Shown in pieces: positions 36,629 through 47,906 of a DNA stretch of 64,000 nucleotides. Each line of letters opens with the position of its first letter. Within the stretch, counting starts at the first letter, position 1. Below the pieces are notes generated by a model. That model worked only from the letters and a program-made list of their open reading frames with translations. It was not told the DNA's origin and made no database searches. The position numbers were made by a program, and so were the translations under genes. The DNA lies in NCBI RefSeq assembly GCF_000807675.2, contig NZ_CP019962.1, positions 2,604,001 to 2,668,000 of the forward strand, written 5' to 3'. Source of the DNA: Eubacterium limosum. Its GTDB lineage: Bacteria > Bacillota > Clostridia > Eubacteriales > Eubacteriaceae.

Positions 36629-38833
36629 ATGAGTTTATTAGACGGACTGAATGAACAGCAGAGGGAAGCAGCAGCAACGACCGAAGGGCCGGTTCTGATT
36701 CTGGCCGGTGCCGGCTCCGGGAAAACCCGGACCATTATCCACAGAATCGCTTATATTATCGAGAGTAAAAAGGCCTGGCCGTCACAGATCCTGGCCATTA
36801 CCTTTACCAATAAAGCAGCGGGCGAAATGCGCGAGCGTATCGCCGCCATGAATGTGGAGGAGAGCGACCGCATCTGGATGTATACCTTCCACGCCATGTG
36901 CGCCCGCATCATGCGTATCCACAGCCAGTGGCTGGGCTATGAAGACAACTTTGTCATCTATGATACCGACGACCAGAAGCGCCTCTACAAAACCCTGATC
37001 AAGGAGCTGGATTTTAACGATAAGATGTTTCCATTCCAGTATGTATCGGGCCAGATCTCCACAGCCAAGAATAATTTCTGGACGCCGGAGGATTACCTGA
37101 AGAACAACCCCGGCGAGTTCCGGGCAGAGAAGGTGGCCCAGTACTACCGCCTGTACCAGGACACCCTGAAAAAGAACAACGCCATGGACTTCGATGACCT
37201 CATCTACAACACGCTGGTGCTGTTTAAGGGCTTTCCCGAAATTCTGGAGCAGTACCAGAACCGGTTTAAGTACATTCTGGTCGATGAGTACCAGGATACG
37301 AACCACAGCCAGTACGAGCTGGTTAACCTGCTGGCCGCGAAGCACCGCAACCTGTGTGTGTGCGGGGACGACGACCAGAGTATCTACATGTGGCGTGGGG
37401 CAGATATTAACAATATCCTCGACTTTGAAAAGGACTATCCTGACGCCAAGGTTGTCAAGCTGGAAGAAAATTACCGTTCCACCAGCGTGATCCTGGACTG
37501 TGCCAACAAGGTGATCGCCAACAATACTGGCCGTAAGGATAAAAACCTCTGGACCCGAAATCCCGGGGAGGATAAGATCGTCGTCTCATCCTTTAACCAG
37601 GGCTATGACGAGGCCCGCTTTGTAGCTCAGGAAATCGAGAACCTGAGGGCAGATAAGGGCTATACCTACGGCGACTTTGCGGTGCTCTACCGCACCAATG
37701 CCCAGTCCCGTCTCTTTGAAGAGGCTTTCATGCGCGAGGGCATGCCTTACCAGCTCATCGGAGGCACAGGCTTTTACTCACGTATGGAAATCAAGGATAT
37801 TATTTCCTACCTCCATGTGCTCATCAATCCCCTGGACAATATCGGCTTTATGCGCATCGTGAACGTACCTAAGCGCGGCATCGGCACAGCCACCCTGGAA
37901 AAAATCCGGGAATTTGCCGAGTTCAAGGGCTGGAGCCTCATGGAAACTTTTTACCACTGCGAGGAAGTGCCAGAGCTCAGCTCCAGTGTGCGCAACAAGG
38001 TCCGCGAGTTCGCCGCGGTCATGGAGGAGCTGCGGGACCGCTGCGAAACCGATTCGGTCAGCGAGCTCATCGACCATGTCATCAAGGATACCGGCTATCT
38101 TGAGATGCTGGAGCTCGGCAAGCTGGACCACAGCGAGAGCCGTATCGAAAACCTTGAGGAGCTGATCTCCTCGGCCGTGGAATTTGAAAAGAACAGCGAT
38201 GACAAGAGCCTGACCGCCTACCTGGAAACCGTGGCCCTGACAGCAGAAACCGACAAGTATGACAGCGAGGAAGGGAAGATCCTGCTCATGACCCTGCACA
38301 ACGCCAAGGGGCTTGAGTTTCCAGTGGTCTTTCTGCCCGGCGTGGAGGAAGGGATATTCCCCCACGGCCGTTCCATGGACAACCCAGAGGAAATGGAGGA
38401 AGAACGCCGTATCTGCTATGTGGGCATCACCCGCGCCAAGGAGCGGCTGTATATGTCATGGGCGGCAGAACGCACCGTTTACGGACGCCGCCAGCCTCAG
38501 ATGCAGTCCCGCTTCCTGAAGGAGCTGCCTCCGGAATGCCTGGAACTGAATGTCCAGAAATACGAGCGCAACGAGATTGTCGAGGAAGCCTCGGTGGAGA
38601 AAAAGACCTACAGCTTTTCCGACCATTTGCAGCATAAACCCAATGTTTATAAATCTGCAGCGCCTAAAAAGGCCAAGGAGGAAAGCTCCGGCGCCTTTAA
38701 TCTCAGCGATAAGGTCAAGCATAAAAAATTTGGCATCGGCACCATTGTCGAGGTAAAACCGAATCAGGTGTCAATCGCATTCCCAGGAGTGGGTATAAAG
38801 AAACTGGACCCATCTTATGTAACAAAAGCCTAG
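36629..38833 (+). CDS. pcrA: ATP-dependent DNA helicase PcrA/UvrD
   Basis: The 734-residue superfamily 1A helicase shows QREAAATTEGPVLILAGAGS and Walker A GAGSGKTRT at the N terminus, DEYQDTNHSQYE (motif II), CGDDDQSIYMWRGA (motif III region), TLHNAKGLEFPVVFL (motif V) and YVGITRAKERLYM (motif VI). The C-terminal residues about 690-730 form the short PcrA-type Tudor-like domain (FGIGTIVEV). It acts in repair and in replication of rolling-circle intermediates. GGAGG precedes the ATG. It is directly upstream of ligA, the usual Firmicute pcrA-ligA order. Confidence 0.96.
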   Translation: MSLLDGLNEQQREAAATTEGPVLILAGAGSGKTRTIIHRIAYIIESKKAWPSQILAITFTNKAAGEMRERIAAMNVEESDRIWMYTFHAMCARIMRIHSQWLGYEDNFVIYDTDDQKRLYKTLIKELDFNDKMFPFQYVSGQISTAKNNFWTPEDYLKNNPGEFRAEKVAQYYRLYQDTLKKNNAMDFDDLIYNTLVLFKGFPEILEQYQNRFKYILVDEYQDTNHSQYELVNLLAAKHRNLCVCGDDDQSIYMWRGADINNILDFEKDYPDAKVVKLEENYRSTSVILDCANKVIANNTGRKDKNLWTRNPGEDKIVVSSFNQGYDEARFVAQEIENLRADKGYTYGDFAVLYRTNAQSRLFEEAFMREGMPYQLIGGTGFYSRMEIKDIISYLHVLINPLDNIGFMRIVNVPKRGIGTATLEKIREFAEFKGWSLMETFYHCEEVPELSSSVRNKVREFAAVMEELRDRCETDSVSELIDHVIKDTGYLEMLELGKLDHSESRIENLEELISSAVEFEKNSDDKSLTAYLETVALTAETDKYDSEEGKILLMTLHNAKGLEFPVVFLPGVEEGIFPHGRSMDNPEEMEEERRICYVGITRAKERLYMSWAAERTVYGRRQPQMQSRFLKELPPECLELNVQKYERNEIVEEASVEKKTYSFSDHLQHKPNVYKSAAPKKAKEESSGAFNLSDKVKHKKFGIGTIVEVKPNQVSIAFPGVGIKKLDPSYVTKA

Positions 38834-38851
38834 GTCTAAATTTTGCGTTGA

Positions 38852-40864
<2,013 letters not shown>

Positions 40865-40868
40865 AAAT

Positions 40869-40906
40869 AAAACCAAGGGGTATCGTGGCGATACCCCTTG
40901 GTTTTT
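40869..40906. terminator. Bidirectional terminator; hairpin-family copy 6
   Basis: AAAACCAAGGGGTATCG-TGG-CGATACCCCTTGGTTTT, a 17-bp perfect stem with A-run left and T-run right. It separates convergent ligA and the methyltransferase. The outer stem is GGGG/CCCC instead of the usual CCC/GGG while the core is unchanged. Confidence 0.9.
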
Positions 40907-40909
40907 AGA

Positions 40910-41530
40910 TTAATCCGCTGGTTTGGCGGCCACAAGGCAGTAAATGTTGTTTTTCAGGATTTCGATCAGCCTGAGATTCTCAAATCCGGCGATTTCGGCC
41001 ACGTGCACCAGGTCGGCGGCCGTGTATTTTATAAAGCCCTGGCGGGTAATGGGCAGCCGGTCCAGCCAGGCCTTTGTGTAAAAAGCATTGGCAAAGACAG
41101 CGCCGGGCTTCAGCACACGGTAAATTTCCAGGTAGCCCTTTAAGGGGTCCTCCCAGAAATAGACCGTGTTCACCGTATAGGCAAAATCAAAAAAATCGGC
41201 GGGAAAGGGAAGCTGAAGGGCGTTTCCCGGCCCAAGGGCCAGACGGTCCTGTGCGATGAGTGCTTCGCTTTTTCGGATGGCAAGCTCCAGCATGTCATCA
41301 GAGGTCTCAATCCCGTAGAACTGGCCGGGAAAGCCCTTGGCAAACCGGCGCAGGAGATGGCCGTTTCCAAAGCCAATATCCAGGCTTCTCTCAGGAGTTA
41401 CCTGCCTGAGGACAGCCTCAATGCTTTTGTACTGGGGTGTGTTAAGCCGGTTCATCAGAAAGGTGGAGAAATGACCGCCAAGCCCCCTTGGGTTGGCAAA
41501 TTGTGTGCCCATGTATTTTATAATGTTCAT
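40910..41530 (-). CDS. Class I SAM-dependent methyltransferase
   Basis: The 206-residue protein has the methyltransf_11 layout: motif I LDIGFGNGHLLRRFA, acidic GIETSDDMLELA, then FDFAYTVNTVYFWEDPLKGY and RVLKPGAVF. The family methylates small molecules; the substrate is not evident. GAGGTCGCT precedes the ATG at 41530 on the minus strand; an ATG 13 codons further up lies within a large palindrome and is rejected. It is divergent from gatC. Confidence 0.85.
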   Translation of the reverse strand: MNIIKYMGTQFANPRGLGGHFSTFLMNRLNTPQYKSIEAVLRQVTPERSLDIGFGNGHLLRRFAKGFPGQFYGIETSDDMLELAIRKSEALIAQDRLALGPGNALQLPFPADFFDFAYTVNTVYFWEDPLKGYLEIYRVLKPGAVFANAFYTKAWLDRLPITRQGFIKYTAADLVHVAEIAGFENLRLIEILKNNIYCLVAAKPAD

Positions 41531-41537
41531 AGCGACC

Positions 41538-41585
41538 TCGCATATAATTATATATGAATAATTGTTCATATATAATTATATGCGA
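41538..41585. promoter_or_regulatory. Large inverted repeat upstream of the methyltransferase
   Basis: Two exact 21-bp arms (TCGCATATAATTATATATGA-A and its complement) are separated by TAATTG. The repeat ends about 8 bp from the methyltransferase start codon, adjoining its ribosome binding site, so it could be an operator or a leader hairpin that hides the site. Confidence 0.75.
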
Positions 41586-41611
41586 AAAGCTTCGCGTTGT
41601 CAAGAGAGCGC

Positions 41612-41638
41612 CAACCCGTACCGCCACGATACGGGTTG
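41612..41638. repeat. Hairpin-family copy 7 (one mismatch)
   Basis: CAACCCGTACCG-CCA-CGATACGGGTTG with one C-A mismatch. It lies in a divergent promoter region, where a terminator would not be expected for either adjacent gene. Confidence 0.75.
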
Positions 41639-41655
41639 AATTTTACTGAAAATAA

Positions 41656-41684
41656 TTTACATTTAAAGGGTTTTGAATTATAAT
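41656..41684 (+). promoter_or_regulatory. Promoter of gatCAB
   Basis: TTTACA (41656-41661) and TATAAT (41679-41684), 17-bp spacer, about 38 bp before the gatC start. A second TATAAT follows 5 bp later. Confidence 0.75.
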
Positions 41685-41722
41685 GATATAATGAGAAAAA
41701 TTTACCCGAAAGGAATGAAATC

Positions 41723-42010
41723 ATGAGTATTACCAGAGAAGAAGTTACCTATGTTGCGGATCTGGCCCGCCTTGAATTCACCGAAACGGAAACGGACCGT
41801 CTGGCGGATGAGCTGGGCGCAGTCCTTGATTACGCGGCGACTTTGAATAAATTAGATACATCAGACGTAAAGCCGACAGAGCATATTCTGCCGGTTCAGA
41901 ACGTTTTTAGAAAAGATGAAGTGAAGCCTTCACTGCCAATTGAAAAAGTCCTGGCCAACGCGCCGGAATCAGAAGCCGGCTGCTTTAAAGTGCCGAGAGT
42001 TCTGGAATAG
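41723..42010 (+). CDS. gatC: Asp/Glu-tRNA amidotransferase subunit C
   Basis: The 95-residue protein begins [20 protein letters not shown], typical of GatC, and keeps the [11 protein letters not shown] segment. It stabilises GatA-GatB in the enzyme that converts Glu-tRNA(Gln) and Asp-tRNA(Asn) to the amides. GAAAGGAATG precedes the ATG. It is first gene of the gatCAB operon, and GatA follows 10 bases after its stop. Confidence 0.95.
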   Translation: MSITREEVTYVADLARLEFTETETDRLADELGAVLDYAATLNKLDTSDVKPTEHILPVQNVFRKDEVKPSLPIEKVLANAPESEAGCFKVPRVLE

Positions 42011-42020
42011 GAGGATCGAA

Positions 42021-43484
42021 TTGGAATTATCACAACTGACCGTCCATGAGATCAATGGGCTTATTGAAAAGAAAGAAGTATCTGTCAAAGAGGTCACCCA
42101 GGCAGCGGTTGACCGTATTGACGCAGTAGAGGATAAGGTTGACGGCTATCTCTGCCTGACGACCGAGACCGCCATGAAAGAGGCGGAGGAGCTGGATGCG
42201 CTCATCGCCGAAGAAGGCAGGAAGGATGTGCTTGAGGGCATCCCCTACGCCTTAAAGGACAACATGTGTACCGACGGTATTCAGACAACCTGCGCGTCCA
42301 AAATTCTGGGGGATTTTGTGCCGCCTTACAACGCAGAGGTCTATGACCGTCTGCTGGCCCAGAAGGGGATTCTGCTCGGAAAGGCCAACATGGATGAATT
42401 TGCCATGGGCTCCTCCACAGAAAACTCCGCCTTCAAGGTCACTAAAAACCCTTGGGATCTCACACGCGTGCCCGGCGGCTCCAGCGGCGGCTCTGCAGTG
42501 GTAGTGGCCTCCGATATGGCTTACTACTCACTGGGCTCCGATACCGGCGGATCGATCCGCCAGCCCGCCGCTTTCTGCGGCGTGGTCGGTATGAAGCCAA
42601 CCTACGGACTGGTTTCCCGTTATGGCCTGGTGGCTTTTGCGTCTTCCTTAGACCAGATCGGCCCCTTCACCAAGGATGTTGAGGACTGCGCCATCGTGTT
42701 AAGCGCCATCGCGGGCCATGACCCTAAGGATTCAACCTCGCTCAAGGTGGATAAAAAGGATTATACACAGAACCTGAAGGAAGGCGCCAAAGGTATGAAG
42801 ATTGGTGTGGCCCAGGCATTTATGGGCGAAGGCCTTCAGCCAGAGGTGCGCGCTGCCATCGACAGCGCCATTGACACCTACCGCGGTATGGGGGCAAAAA
42901 TCGTGGATGTCTCCTTTGAGTATCTGGACTACGCCCTGTCCGCTTATTATCTGATCTCCTCCGCAGAAGCCAGCTCCAACCTGGCCCGTTACGACGGTAT
43001 CCGCTACGGTGTCCGCGCCGAGGAATACGCAGACCTGGTCGATATGTACCGCAAAACAAGAACCCAGGGCTTTGGCGACGAGGTTAAACGCCGTATTATG
43101 CTGGGAACCTATGCCCTGAGCTCTGGTTATTATGACGCCTATTATAAGAAAGCCATGCAGGTTCGTACCCTGATCATGGATGACTTCAAAAATGTTTTTG
43201 ATTCCTGCGATGTCCTGCTGACACCGACCACCGCCAAGACCGCTTTTGGTATCGGCGAAAAGACCGGTAACCCGCTGGAAATGTACCTGACCGATATTTA
43301 CACCGTTCCGGTGAACATCGCCGGTATTCCGGGGATTTCAATTCCCTGTGGCTTTGACAACGATGGTATGCCCATCGGCATGCAGCTGCTGGGTCCGGTA
43401 CTGAGCGAAGAAAAAATTCTGCAGGCAGCCTACGCCTTTGAACGTGAAACCGCGTTTAAAGACCAGAAGCCAAAGCTTGTATAG
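42021..43484 (+). CDS. gatA: Asp/Glu-tRNA amidotransferase subunit A
   Basis: The 487-residue amidase-signature protein has the catalytic Lys in [10 protein letters not shown], the Gly/Ser segment [13 protein letters not shown] and the second Ser in [16 protein letters not shown]. It releases ammonia from glutamine for the GatB active site. The start is TTG 42021 with AGGAGG six bases upstream; an in-frame ATG at 41940 inside gatC is rejected. Confidence 0.96.
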   Translation: MELSQLTVHEINGLIEKKEVSVKEVTQAAVDRIDAVEDKVDGYLCLTTETAMKEAEELDALIAEEGRKDVLEGIPYALKDNMCTDGIQTTCASKILGDFVPPYNAEVYDRLLAQKGILLGKANMDEFAMGSSTENSAFKVTKNPWDLTRVPGGSSGGSAVVVASDMAYYSLGSDTGGSIRQPAAFCGVVGMKPTYGLVSRYGLVAFASSLDQIGPFTKDVEDCAIVLSAIAGHDPKDSTSLKVDKKDYTQNLKEGAKGMKIGVAQAFMGEGLQPEVRAAIDSAIDTYRGMGAKIVDVSFEYLDYALSAYYLISSAEASSNLARYDGIRYGVRAEEYADLVDMYRKTRTQGFGDEVKRRIMLGTYALSSGYYDAYYKKAMQVRTLIMDDFKNVFDSCDVLLTPTTAKTAFGIGEKTGNPLEMYLTDIYTVPVNIAGIPGISIPCGFDNDGMPIGMQLLGPVLSEEKILQAAYAFERETAFKDQKPKLV

Positions 43485-43501
43485 GTAAAGGAGGAATAAA
43501 G

Positions 43502-44941
43502 ATGGAATACGATATTGTCATCGGGATGGAGATCCATGCCGAATTAGCAACAAAGTCTAAAATTTTCTGCTCCTGCTCTACCACGTTCGGTGCAGATGAA
43601 AATACACATGCCTGCCCGGTATGTCTTGGGATGCCCGGGGTGCTGCCGGTGCTCAACGAAAAGGTCGTTGAGTATGCCACAAGAGCCGGACTGGCCCTGA
43701 ACTGCCATATTGCGAATTTCAGCAAAATGGACCGTAAAAATTATTTTTACCCTGACCTGCCAAAGGCCTATCAGACCTCTCAGTTTGACCTGCCTATCTG
43801 TACCGGCGGGGTTGTGGATATTGAAGTGGAAGGCGAAAAAAAGGAAATCGGCATTACCCGTATCCATATTGAGGAGGATGCCGGCAAGCTGCTCCATGAA
43901 TCCGCAGACGGTACCCTGGTCGATGTGAACCGCTGTGGTGTGCCGCTCATCGAGATCGTCACAGAGCCGGATATCCGCGGTGCGGAGGAAGCCCGCGTTT
44001 TTGCAGAAAAGATCCGTAACATTCTGGAATATGTGGGCGTTTCTGACTGTAAAATGGAAGAGGGCTCTATCCGTTTCGATGTCAACCTCTCTGTCAAGGA
44101 AAAGGGCAGCGATGTGCTGGGAACCCGTACAGAGATGAAGAACCTGAACTCCTTCAGGGCCTTAGTGCGCGCGGTCCAGTACGAGAGCAAACGCCAGATT
44201 ATCGAGCTCAAAAAAGGACACCGCATTATTCAGGAAACCCGAAAGTGGGACGACGTCAAGGGCGTCAGCTCCTCCATGCGAAGCAAGGAAGAAGCCCACG
44301 ATTACCGCTATTTCCCGGAACCAGACCTGGTGCCCATTGTCATTACCGATGAAACCATTGAACAGATCAAGTCCGGCCTGCCCGAGCTGCCGGAAGCAAA
44401 GCGCGCCCGCTATGTGGCAGAGTACAAGCTGCCGGATTACGACGCTGGCGTTCTGACCGCGTCCAAGGTCACCGCGAAATTTTTCGAGGAAACCGTTGCG
44501 CTGTACGACGAACCCAAGCAGATTTCCAACTGGCTGATGGTGGATATCCCGGCCATGCTCAAGGAAAAAGAGCTGTCAATGGAAAATATCCCCTTTAGTC
44601 CGGCCGAGCTGGCTGAGCTGCTTAAGCTCATCAAGGATGGCACCATCAGCGGGACCATCGGCAAAAAGGTTTTGGAGAAAATGTTTGAAGAGGACAAGAC
44701 CCCTAAGGCCATTGTGGAAGAAAACAACTGGGCTCAGATGAGCGATACCAGCGAGCTGGAAGGCATTATCGCTCAGGTTATCGAAGACAACCCGAAATCC
44801 ATCGAGGATATCGGAGCCGGCAACCAGAAGGCCTACGGCTTCCTGACCGGACAGGTCATGAAGGCCACCAAGGGCCAGGCAAACCCGCAGGTCGCCAACA
44901 AGATCATCCGCGAGCTGGTCGCCAGGAAATTAGAGAGCTGA
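43502..44941 (+). CDS. gatB: Asp/Glu-tRNA amidotransferase subunit B
   Basis: The 479-residue protein starts YDIVIGMEIHAELATKSKIF, has CPVCLGMPGVLPVLN and KNYFYPDLPKAYQ, and ends in the GatB/YqeY helical domain (KIIRELVARKL). It binds misacylated tRNA and transfers the amide. GGAGG precedes the ATG. Together with the absence of any glutaminyl-tRNA synthetase in the window, it is consistent with the indirect pathway usual in Firmicutes. Confidence 0.96.
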   Translation: MEYDIVIGMEIHAELATKSKIFCSCSTTFGADENTHACPVCLGMPGVLPVLNEKVVEYATRAGLALNCHIANFSKMDRKNYFYPDLPKAYQTSQFDLPICTGGVVDIEVEGEKKEIGITRIHIEEDAGKLLHESADGTLVDVNRCGVPLIEIVTEPDIRGAEEARVFAEKIRNILEYVGVSDCKMEEGSIRFDVNLSVKEKGSDVLGTRTEMKNLNSFRALVRAVQYESKRQIIELKKGHRIIQETRKWDDVKGVSSSMRSKEEAHDYRYFPEPDLVPIVITDETIEQIKSGLPELPEAKRARYVAEYKLPDYDAGVLTASKVTAKFFEETVALYDEPKQISNWLMVDIPAMLKEKELSMENIPFSPAELAELLKLIKDGTISGTIGKKVLEKMFEEDKTPKAIVEENNWAQMSDTSELEGIIAQVIEDNPKSIEDIGAGNQKAYGFLTGQVMKATKGQANPQVANKIIRELVARKLES

Positions 44942-45009
44942 ATAAACGACTGAAAGCAACGGGCGGTCTCATGATCGTCCGTTGTTGTGATTAAAAGAAG
45001 GAGAAAATT

Positions 45010-45732
45010 TTGAATCGAATTGACGGAAGAAGTAACGAGTGCCTGAGACCGGTGAGCATCACACGGCATTTTACGAGAAACGCTCAGGGCGCTGTGCTCA
45101 TTGAGGTGGGAAATACCAAGGTCATCTGCACTGCCATGGTGGAAGATAAGGTACCGCCCTTTTTAAGAGGTGAAAAAAAGGGCTGGGTCACCGCCGAATA
45201 CGAAATGCTTCCAAGCTCCACCGGCTCCCGGAAGGGAAGGGACCGCAGCCGCGGCAAAATTGACGGAAGAACCGTTGAAATCCAGCGTTTAATTGGCCGG
45301 AGCCTGCGTTCTGTGATCGACATGGAAAAGCTCGGAGAACGGACGATATGGATTGACTGCGATGTGATCCAGGCCGACGGCGGCACCCGCACCGCGTCCA
45401 TCACCGGCGCTTTTGTGGCGCTGTATGACGCAGTCACCTGGCTCATGGAGGAGGAAGTCATTGACGAGTGGCCCATTAACGGCTACGTGGCGGCCACCAG
45501 TGTCGGCATCAACCAGAATGAGCCCATTATGGATCTCTGTTATGAGGAGGACTCCACAGCAGAGGTTGATATGAACATTGTCATGACCGACAAAGGCGAA
45601 ATCGTTGAAATCCAGGGAACCGGAGAGGAACGCCCCTTTACCCGGGATGAATTCCAGAAGCTACTGGCTTTGGGAGAAGACGGTGTGTATCAATTGATTA
45701 ACATTCAGAAAGAGGCGCTGGGAACACTCTAA
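45010..45732 (+). CDS. rph: Ribonuclease PH
   Basis: The 240-residue protein matches RNase [51 protein letters not shown] (phosphate site) and [20 protein letters not shown]. It trims tRNA 3' ends by phosphorolysis. The start is TTG 45010, with GAAGGAG about 7 bases upstream. It is followed at 18 bp by the inosine-triphosphatase gene; rph-rdgB is a conserved Firmicute pair. Confidence 0.95.
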   Translation: MNRIDGRSNECLRPVSITRHFTRNAQGAVLIEVGNTKVICTAMVEDKVPPFLRGEKKGWVTAEYEMLPSSTGSRKGRDRSRGKIDGRTVEIQRLIGRSLRSVIDMEKLGERTIWIDCDVIQADGGTRTASITGAFVALYDAVTWLMEEEVIDEWPINGYVAATSVGINQNEPIMDLCYEEDSTAEVDMNIVMTDKGEIVEIQGTGEERPFTRDEFQKLLALGEDGVYQLINIQKEALGTL

Positions 45733-45752
45733 GCGCCCGGAAAGGGATTGTG

Positions 45753-46352
45753 ATGAAAACCATAGTGCTTGCAACCGGAAACAAAGACAAGGCCTGTGAA
45801 ATCAAGGCCATGCTGGATCATAAATTTGAAGTAAAGACCATGAAGGATATGGGCATCGACATCCAGATCATCGAGGACGGCGAAACCTTTGAGGACAATG
45901 CCCTGATTAAGGTAAGAGCCATTCAGCCCTTTGTGAAGGACGCTGAGATGATCATTATGGGGGATGACTCCGGTCTGTCCGTGGACGCGCTGGACGGCGC
46001 GCCGGGAATTTATTCTGCCCGCTATGCCGGGGAGGATGTGACCTACCGCGATAACAACGAAAAGCTTTTAAAAGCCATGAAAGATGTGCCAGAGGAAAAA
46101 CGCGGCGCTGAATTTGTCAGTGTGATTGCCATGATTTTACCCGATGGCCAGGAGCTGACCGTCCGGGGGACTGTCAGAGGCAGAATCGCCGATGATTTTA
46201 TGGGGGATGAGGGCTTTGGTTATGACCCGCTCTTTATTGTGGAAGAGACAGGCAAAAGCTACGCGCAGATGGCGCCAGAGGAAAAGAATGCTGTCAGCCA
46301 CCGTGCCAGAGCAGTAGCGCGCGCAAAACAGATTTTAGAGAAATACCAGTAG
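45753..46352 (+). CDS. rdgB: XTP/dITP diphosphatase (RdgB/HAM1)
   Basis: The 199-residue protein has the HAM1 signatures TIVLATGNKDKACEIK at the start, ETFEDNALIKVRA, DDSGLSVDALDGAPGIYSAR and GFGYDPLFIV. It hydrolyses non-canonical purine triphosphates to keep them out of DNA. ATG 45753 is preferred (AAAGGGA upstream) over GTG 45750. It is co-transcribed with rph and the following phosphoesterase. Confidence 0.94.
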   Translation: MKTIVLATGNKDKACEIKAMLDHKFEVKTMKDMGIDIQIIEDGETFEDNALIKVRAIQPFVKDAEMIIMGDDSGLSVDALDGAPGIYSARYAGEDVTYRDNNEKLLKAMKDVPEEKRGAEFVSVIAMILPDGQELTVRGTVRGRIADDFMGDEGFGYDPLFIVEETGKSYAQMAPEEKNAVSHRARAVARAKQILEKYQ

Positions 46353-46370
46353 CAGAAAGGAGAAGGGAAC

Positions 46371-46862
46371 ATGCGGATCGGATTAGTCAGCGACAGCCAC
46401 GGCAATCTGGGCGACCTGGAACGCGCGGTCAGCCAGATGGGCAAGGTAGAGGCGATTTTTCATATGGGCGATTACGTGGACGACGCCCTGCAGATCAAAC
46501 ATTGGACATCGGTGCCGGTGTTTGCGGCCAAGGGCAATATGGATGTCTATTCTCAGGAGGGGCATCTTTTTATCAAGACCGAGCTTGGCGGCAAGGTGAT
46601 CCTGGCCTGCCACGGCCACACCCTCCACGTTAAGAATGAGTACAGCACCCTGCGCTATAAAGCGCTGGAGGAAAACGCGGATATTGTGCTTTTCGGCCAC
46701 ACCCATATCCCGATGATCGATCAGGATGACTGCCTTTTAATGATGAATCCAGGCAGTGTATCCCTTCCTCATTTTGGCAAAGAAAAAACCTTTGGCATTC
46801 TGACCATTGAAAATGGAAGTGCCAGCGGTGAGATTATTCCGCTTATGCCAGAGGAAAACTGA
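46371..46862 (+). CDS. YfcE/MJ0936-type metallophosphoesterase
   Basis: The 163-residue protein carries the calcineurin-like set: SDSHGN (8-13), HMGDYVDD, GNMD, CHGHTLH and FGHTHIP. Family members hydrolyse phosphodiesters with two divalent metals; the natural substrate is usually unknown. AAAGGAGAAGG precedes the ATG. It is the last gene of the rph-rdgB operon. Confidence 0.92.
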   Translation: MRIGLVSDSHGNLGDLERAVSQMGKVEAIFHMGDYVDDALQIKHWTSVPVFAAKGNMDVYSQEGHLFIKTELGGKVILACHGHTLHVKNEYSTLRYKALEENADIVLFGHTHIPMIDQDDCLLMMNPGSVSLPHFGKEKTFGILTIENGSASGEIIPLMPEEN

Positions 46863-46909
46863 ACTCTGTAAAAAATCATATATTTTCAAGCATTTTTGTG
46901 AAAAAAGTG

Positions 46910-46938
46910 TTGACATTCGTCTTTTTTTGCAGTATACT
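46910..46938 (+). promoter_or_regulatory. Promoter of the second tRNA cluster
   Basis: TTGACA (46910-46915) and TATACT (46933-46938) with a 17-bp spacer, upstream of the tRNA-Gly tandem copies. Confidence 0.8.
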
Positions 46939-47026
46939 AACACTTGTCCTCAGCGAGAAAGTGCTGTGAACAAGGCGATATCAACACTTTTTAGCCAATG
47001 CGGAGGGCAACAATTTTTAAAAGTAT

Positions 47027-47267
47027 GCGGGTGTAGCTCAGTGGTATAAGCAGAGAACCCAAATCTTCGATTTGGTGTGAATCGCTTAGTCCGGGAGTGT
47101 GACAGTTTCTGCGAAATGTTAAAAACAAAAATATTATTAAAAAGTATGCGGGTGTAGCTCAGTGGTATAAGCAGAGAGCCCAAATCTGTGATTTGGTGTG
47201 AATCGCTTAGTCCGGGAGTGTGACAGTTTCTGCGAAATGTTAAAATAAAAATATTATTTAAAAGTAT
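47027..47267 (+). repeat. Two tandem degenerate tRNA-Gly copies
   Basis: Units of 121 and 120 bp start at 47027 and 47148, each opening with GCGGGTGTAGCTCAGTGGTA, identical to the first 20 bases of the real tRNA-Gly at 47268. They then diverge into a conserved body with a hairpin (CCAAATC-TTC-GATTTGG, loop TGT in copy 2), CTTAGTCCGGGAGTGTGACA and GTTTCTGCGAAATGTTAAAA. The anticodon arm, T-arm and CCA are missing. Confidence 0.9.
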
Positions 47268-47341
47268 GCGGGTGTAGCTCAGTGGTAGAGCCCTGGCCTT
47301 CCAAGCCAGTCGCGAGGGTCCGATTCCCTTCACCCGCTCCA
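47268..47341 (+). tRNA. tRNA-Gly (TCC)
   Basis: Acceptor GCGGGTG pairs with CACCCGC; anticodon loop CTTCCAA; T-arm GGTCCGATTCC; CCA encoded. It is preceded by two tandem partial copies of its 5' end. Confidence 0.94.
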
Positions 47342-47354
47342 TTTATGCAAAATT

Positions 47355-47431
47355 GCGCCAATAGCTCAGTTGGATAGAGCAACGGCCTTCTAAGCCGTGT
47401 GCCCGGGGTTCGAATCCCTGTTGGCGCGCCA
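47355..47431 (+). tRNA. tRNA-Arg (TCT)
   Basis: Acceptor GCGCCAA pairs with TTGGCGC; anticodon loop CTTCTAA; GGTTCGAATCC T-arm; CCA encoded. Confidence 0.94.
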
Positions 47432-47450
47432 TATCTTTTCCTTTAAACTT

Positions 47451-47527
47451 GGTGGACGTAGTTCAGTTGGTAGAGCGCCAGATTGTGGTTCTGGTTGTCG
47501 AGGGTTCGAGTCCCTTCGTCCACCCCA
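47451..47527 (+). tRNA. tRNA-His (GTG)
   Basis: The extra 5' G opposite C73 typical of tRNA-His is present (GGTGGACG with CGTCCACC-CCA). Anticodon loop TTGTGGT. Confidence 0.94.
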
Positions 47528-47536
47528 TTTTTTTAC

Positions 47537-47612
47537 AGGGGTATAGCCAAGTCGGTAAGGCACCAGACTTTGACTCTGGCATGCGTAGGTTCGAGTCCTG
47601 CTACCCCTGCCA
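47537..47612 (+). tRNA. tRNA-Gln (TTG)
   Basis: Acceptor AGGGGTA pairs with TACCCCT, discriminator G, CCA encoded; anticodon loop CTTTGAC. It is a presumed GatCAB substrate. Confidence 0.93.
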
Positions 47613-47649
47613 CTTTGTTATAACAAGATGGAAAAGTCTTTATAAAAGT

Positions 47650-47770
47650 AAGTTTATGGCCCATTAGCGAAGTTGCAAGTTGCGAGCAGGGGCGAGTAAC
47701 GCTCTCAATGGAATTGCGGAGCAATTTCAACATAAGACAAGCGTCATTGCGAAGTGGGAGAAAAAGAATA
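47650..47770 (+). repeat. Partial 5' copy of tRNA-Lys with inserted hairpin-rich sequence
   Basis: AGTTTATGGCCCATTAGC at 47651 repeats the flank and first 12 bases of tRNA-Lys (47772), 121 bp upstream of it. The intervening body GCAAGTTGCGAGCAGGGGCG, with CGCTCT and a hairpin GAATTGCGGAGCAATTTC, is homologous to sequence at 47932-48000. Confidence 0.75.
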
Positions 47771-47778
47771 TAGTTTAT

Positions 47779-47854
47779 GACCCATTAGCTCAGTTGGTAG
47801 AGCATCTGACTTTTAATCAGGGTGTCGGGCGTTCAAGTCGCCCATGGGTCACCA
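47779..47854 (+). tRNA. tRNA-Lys (TTT)
   Basis: Acceptor GACCCAT pairs with ATGGGTC; anticodon loop CTTTTAA; CCA encoded. Partial copies of it lie on both sides. Confidence 0.95.
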
Positions 47855-47867
47855 TTTTAGAAGATAG

Positions 47868-47897
47868 AGCAGCTGTGAAACAGTTGCTTTTTTTATT
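47868..47897 (+). terminator. Terminator of the tRNA cluster
   Basis: GCAGCTGT-GAA-ACAGTTGC stem with T-run; repeated at about 48132-48158 as part of the duplicated 3' flank. Confidence 0.75.
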
Positions 47898-47906
47898 TAA
47901 AGAACA

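Noticed and set aside
44944-44990. Hairpin between gatB and rph as terminator
   Set aside because: CAACGGGCG/CGTCCGTTG can pair but no T-run follows; evidence too thin to call it.
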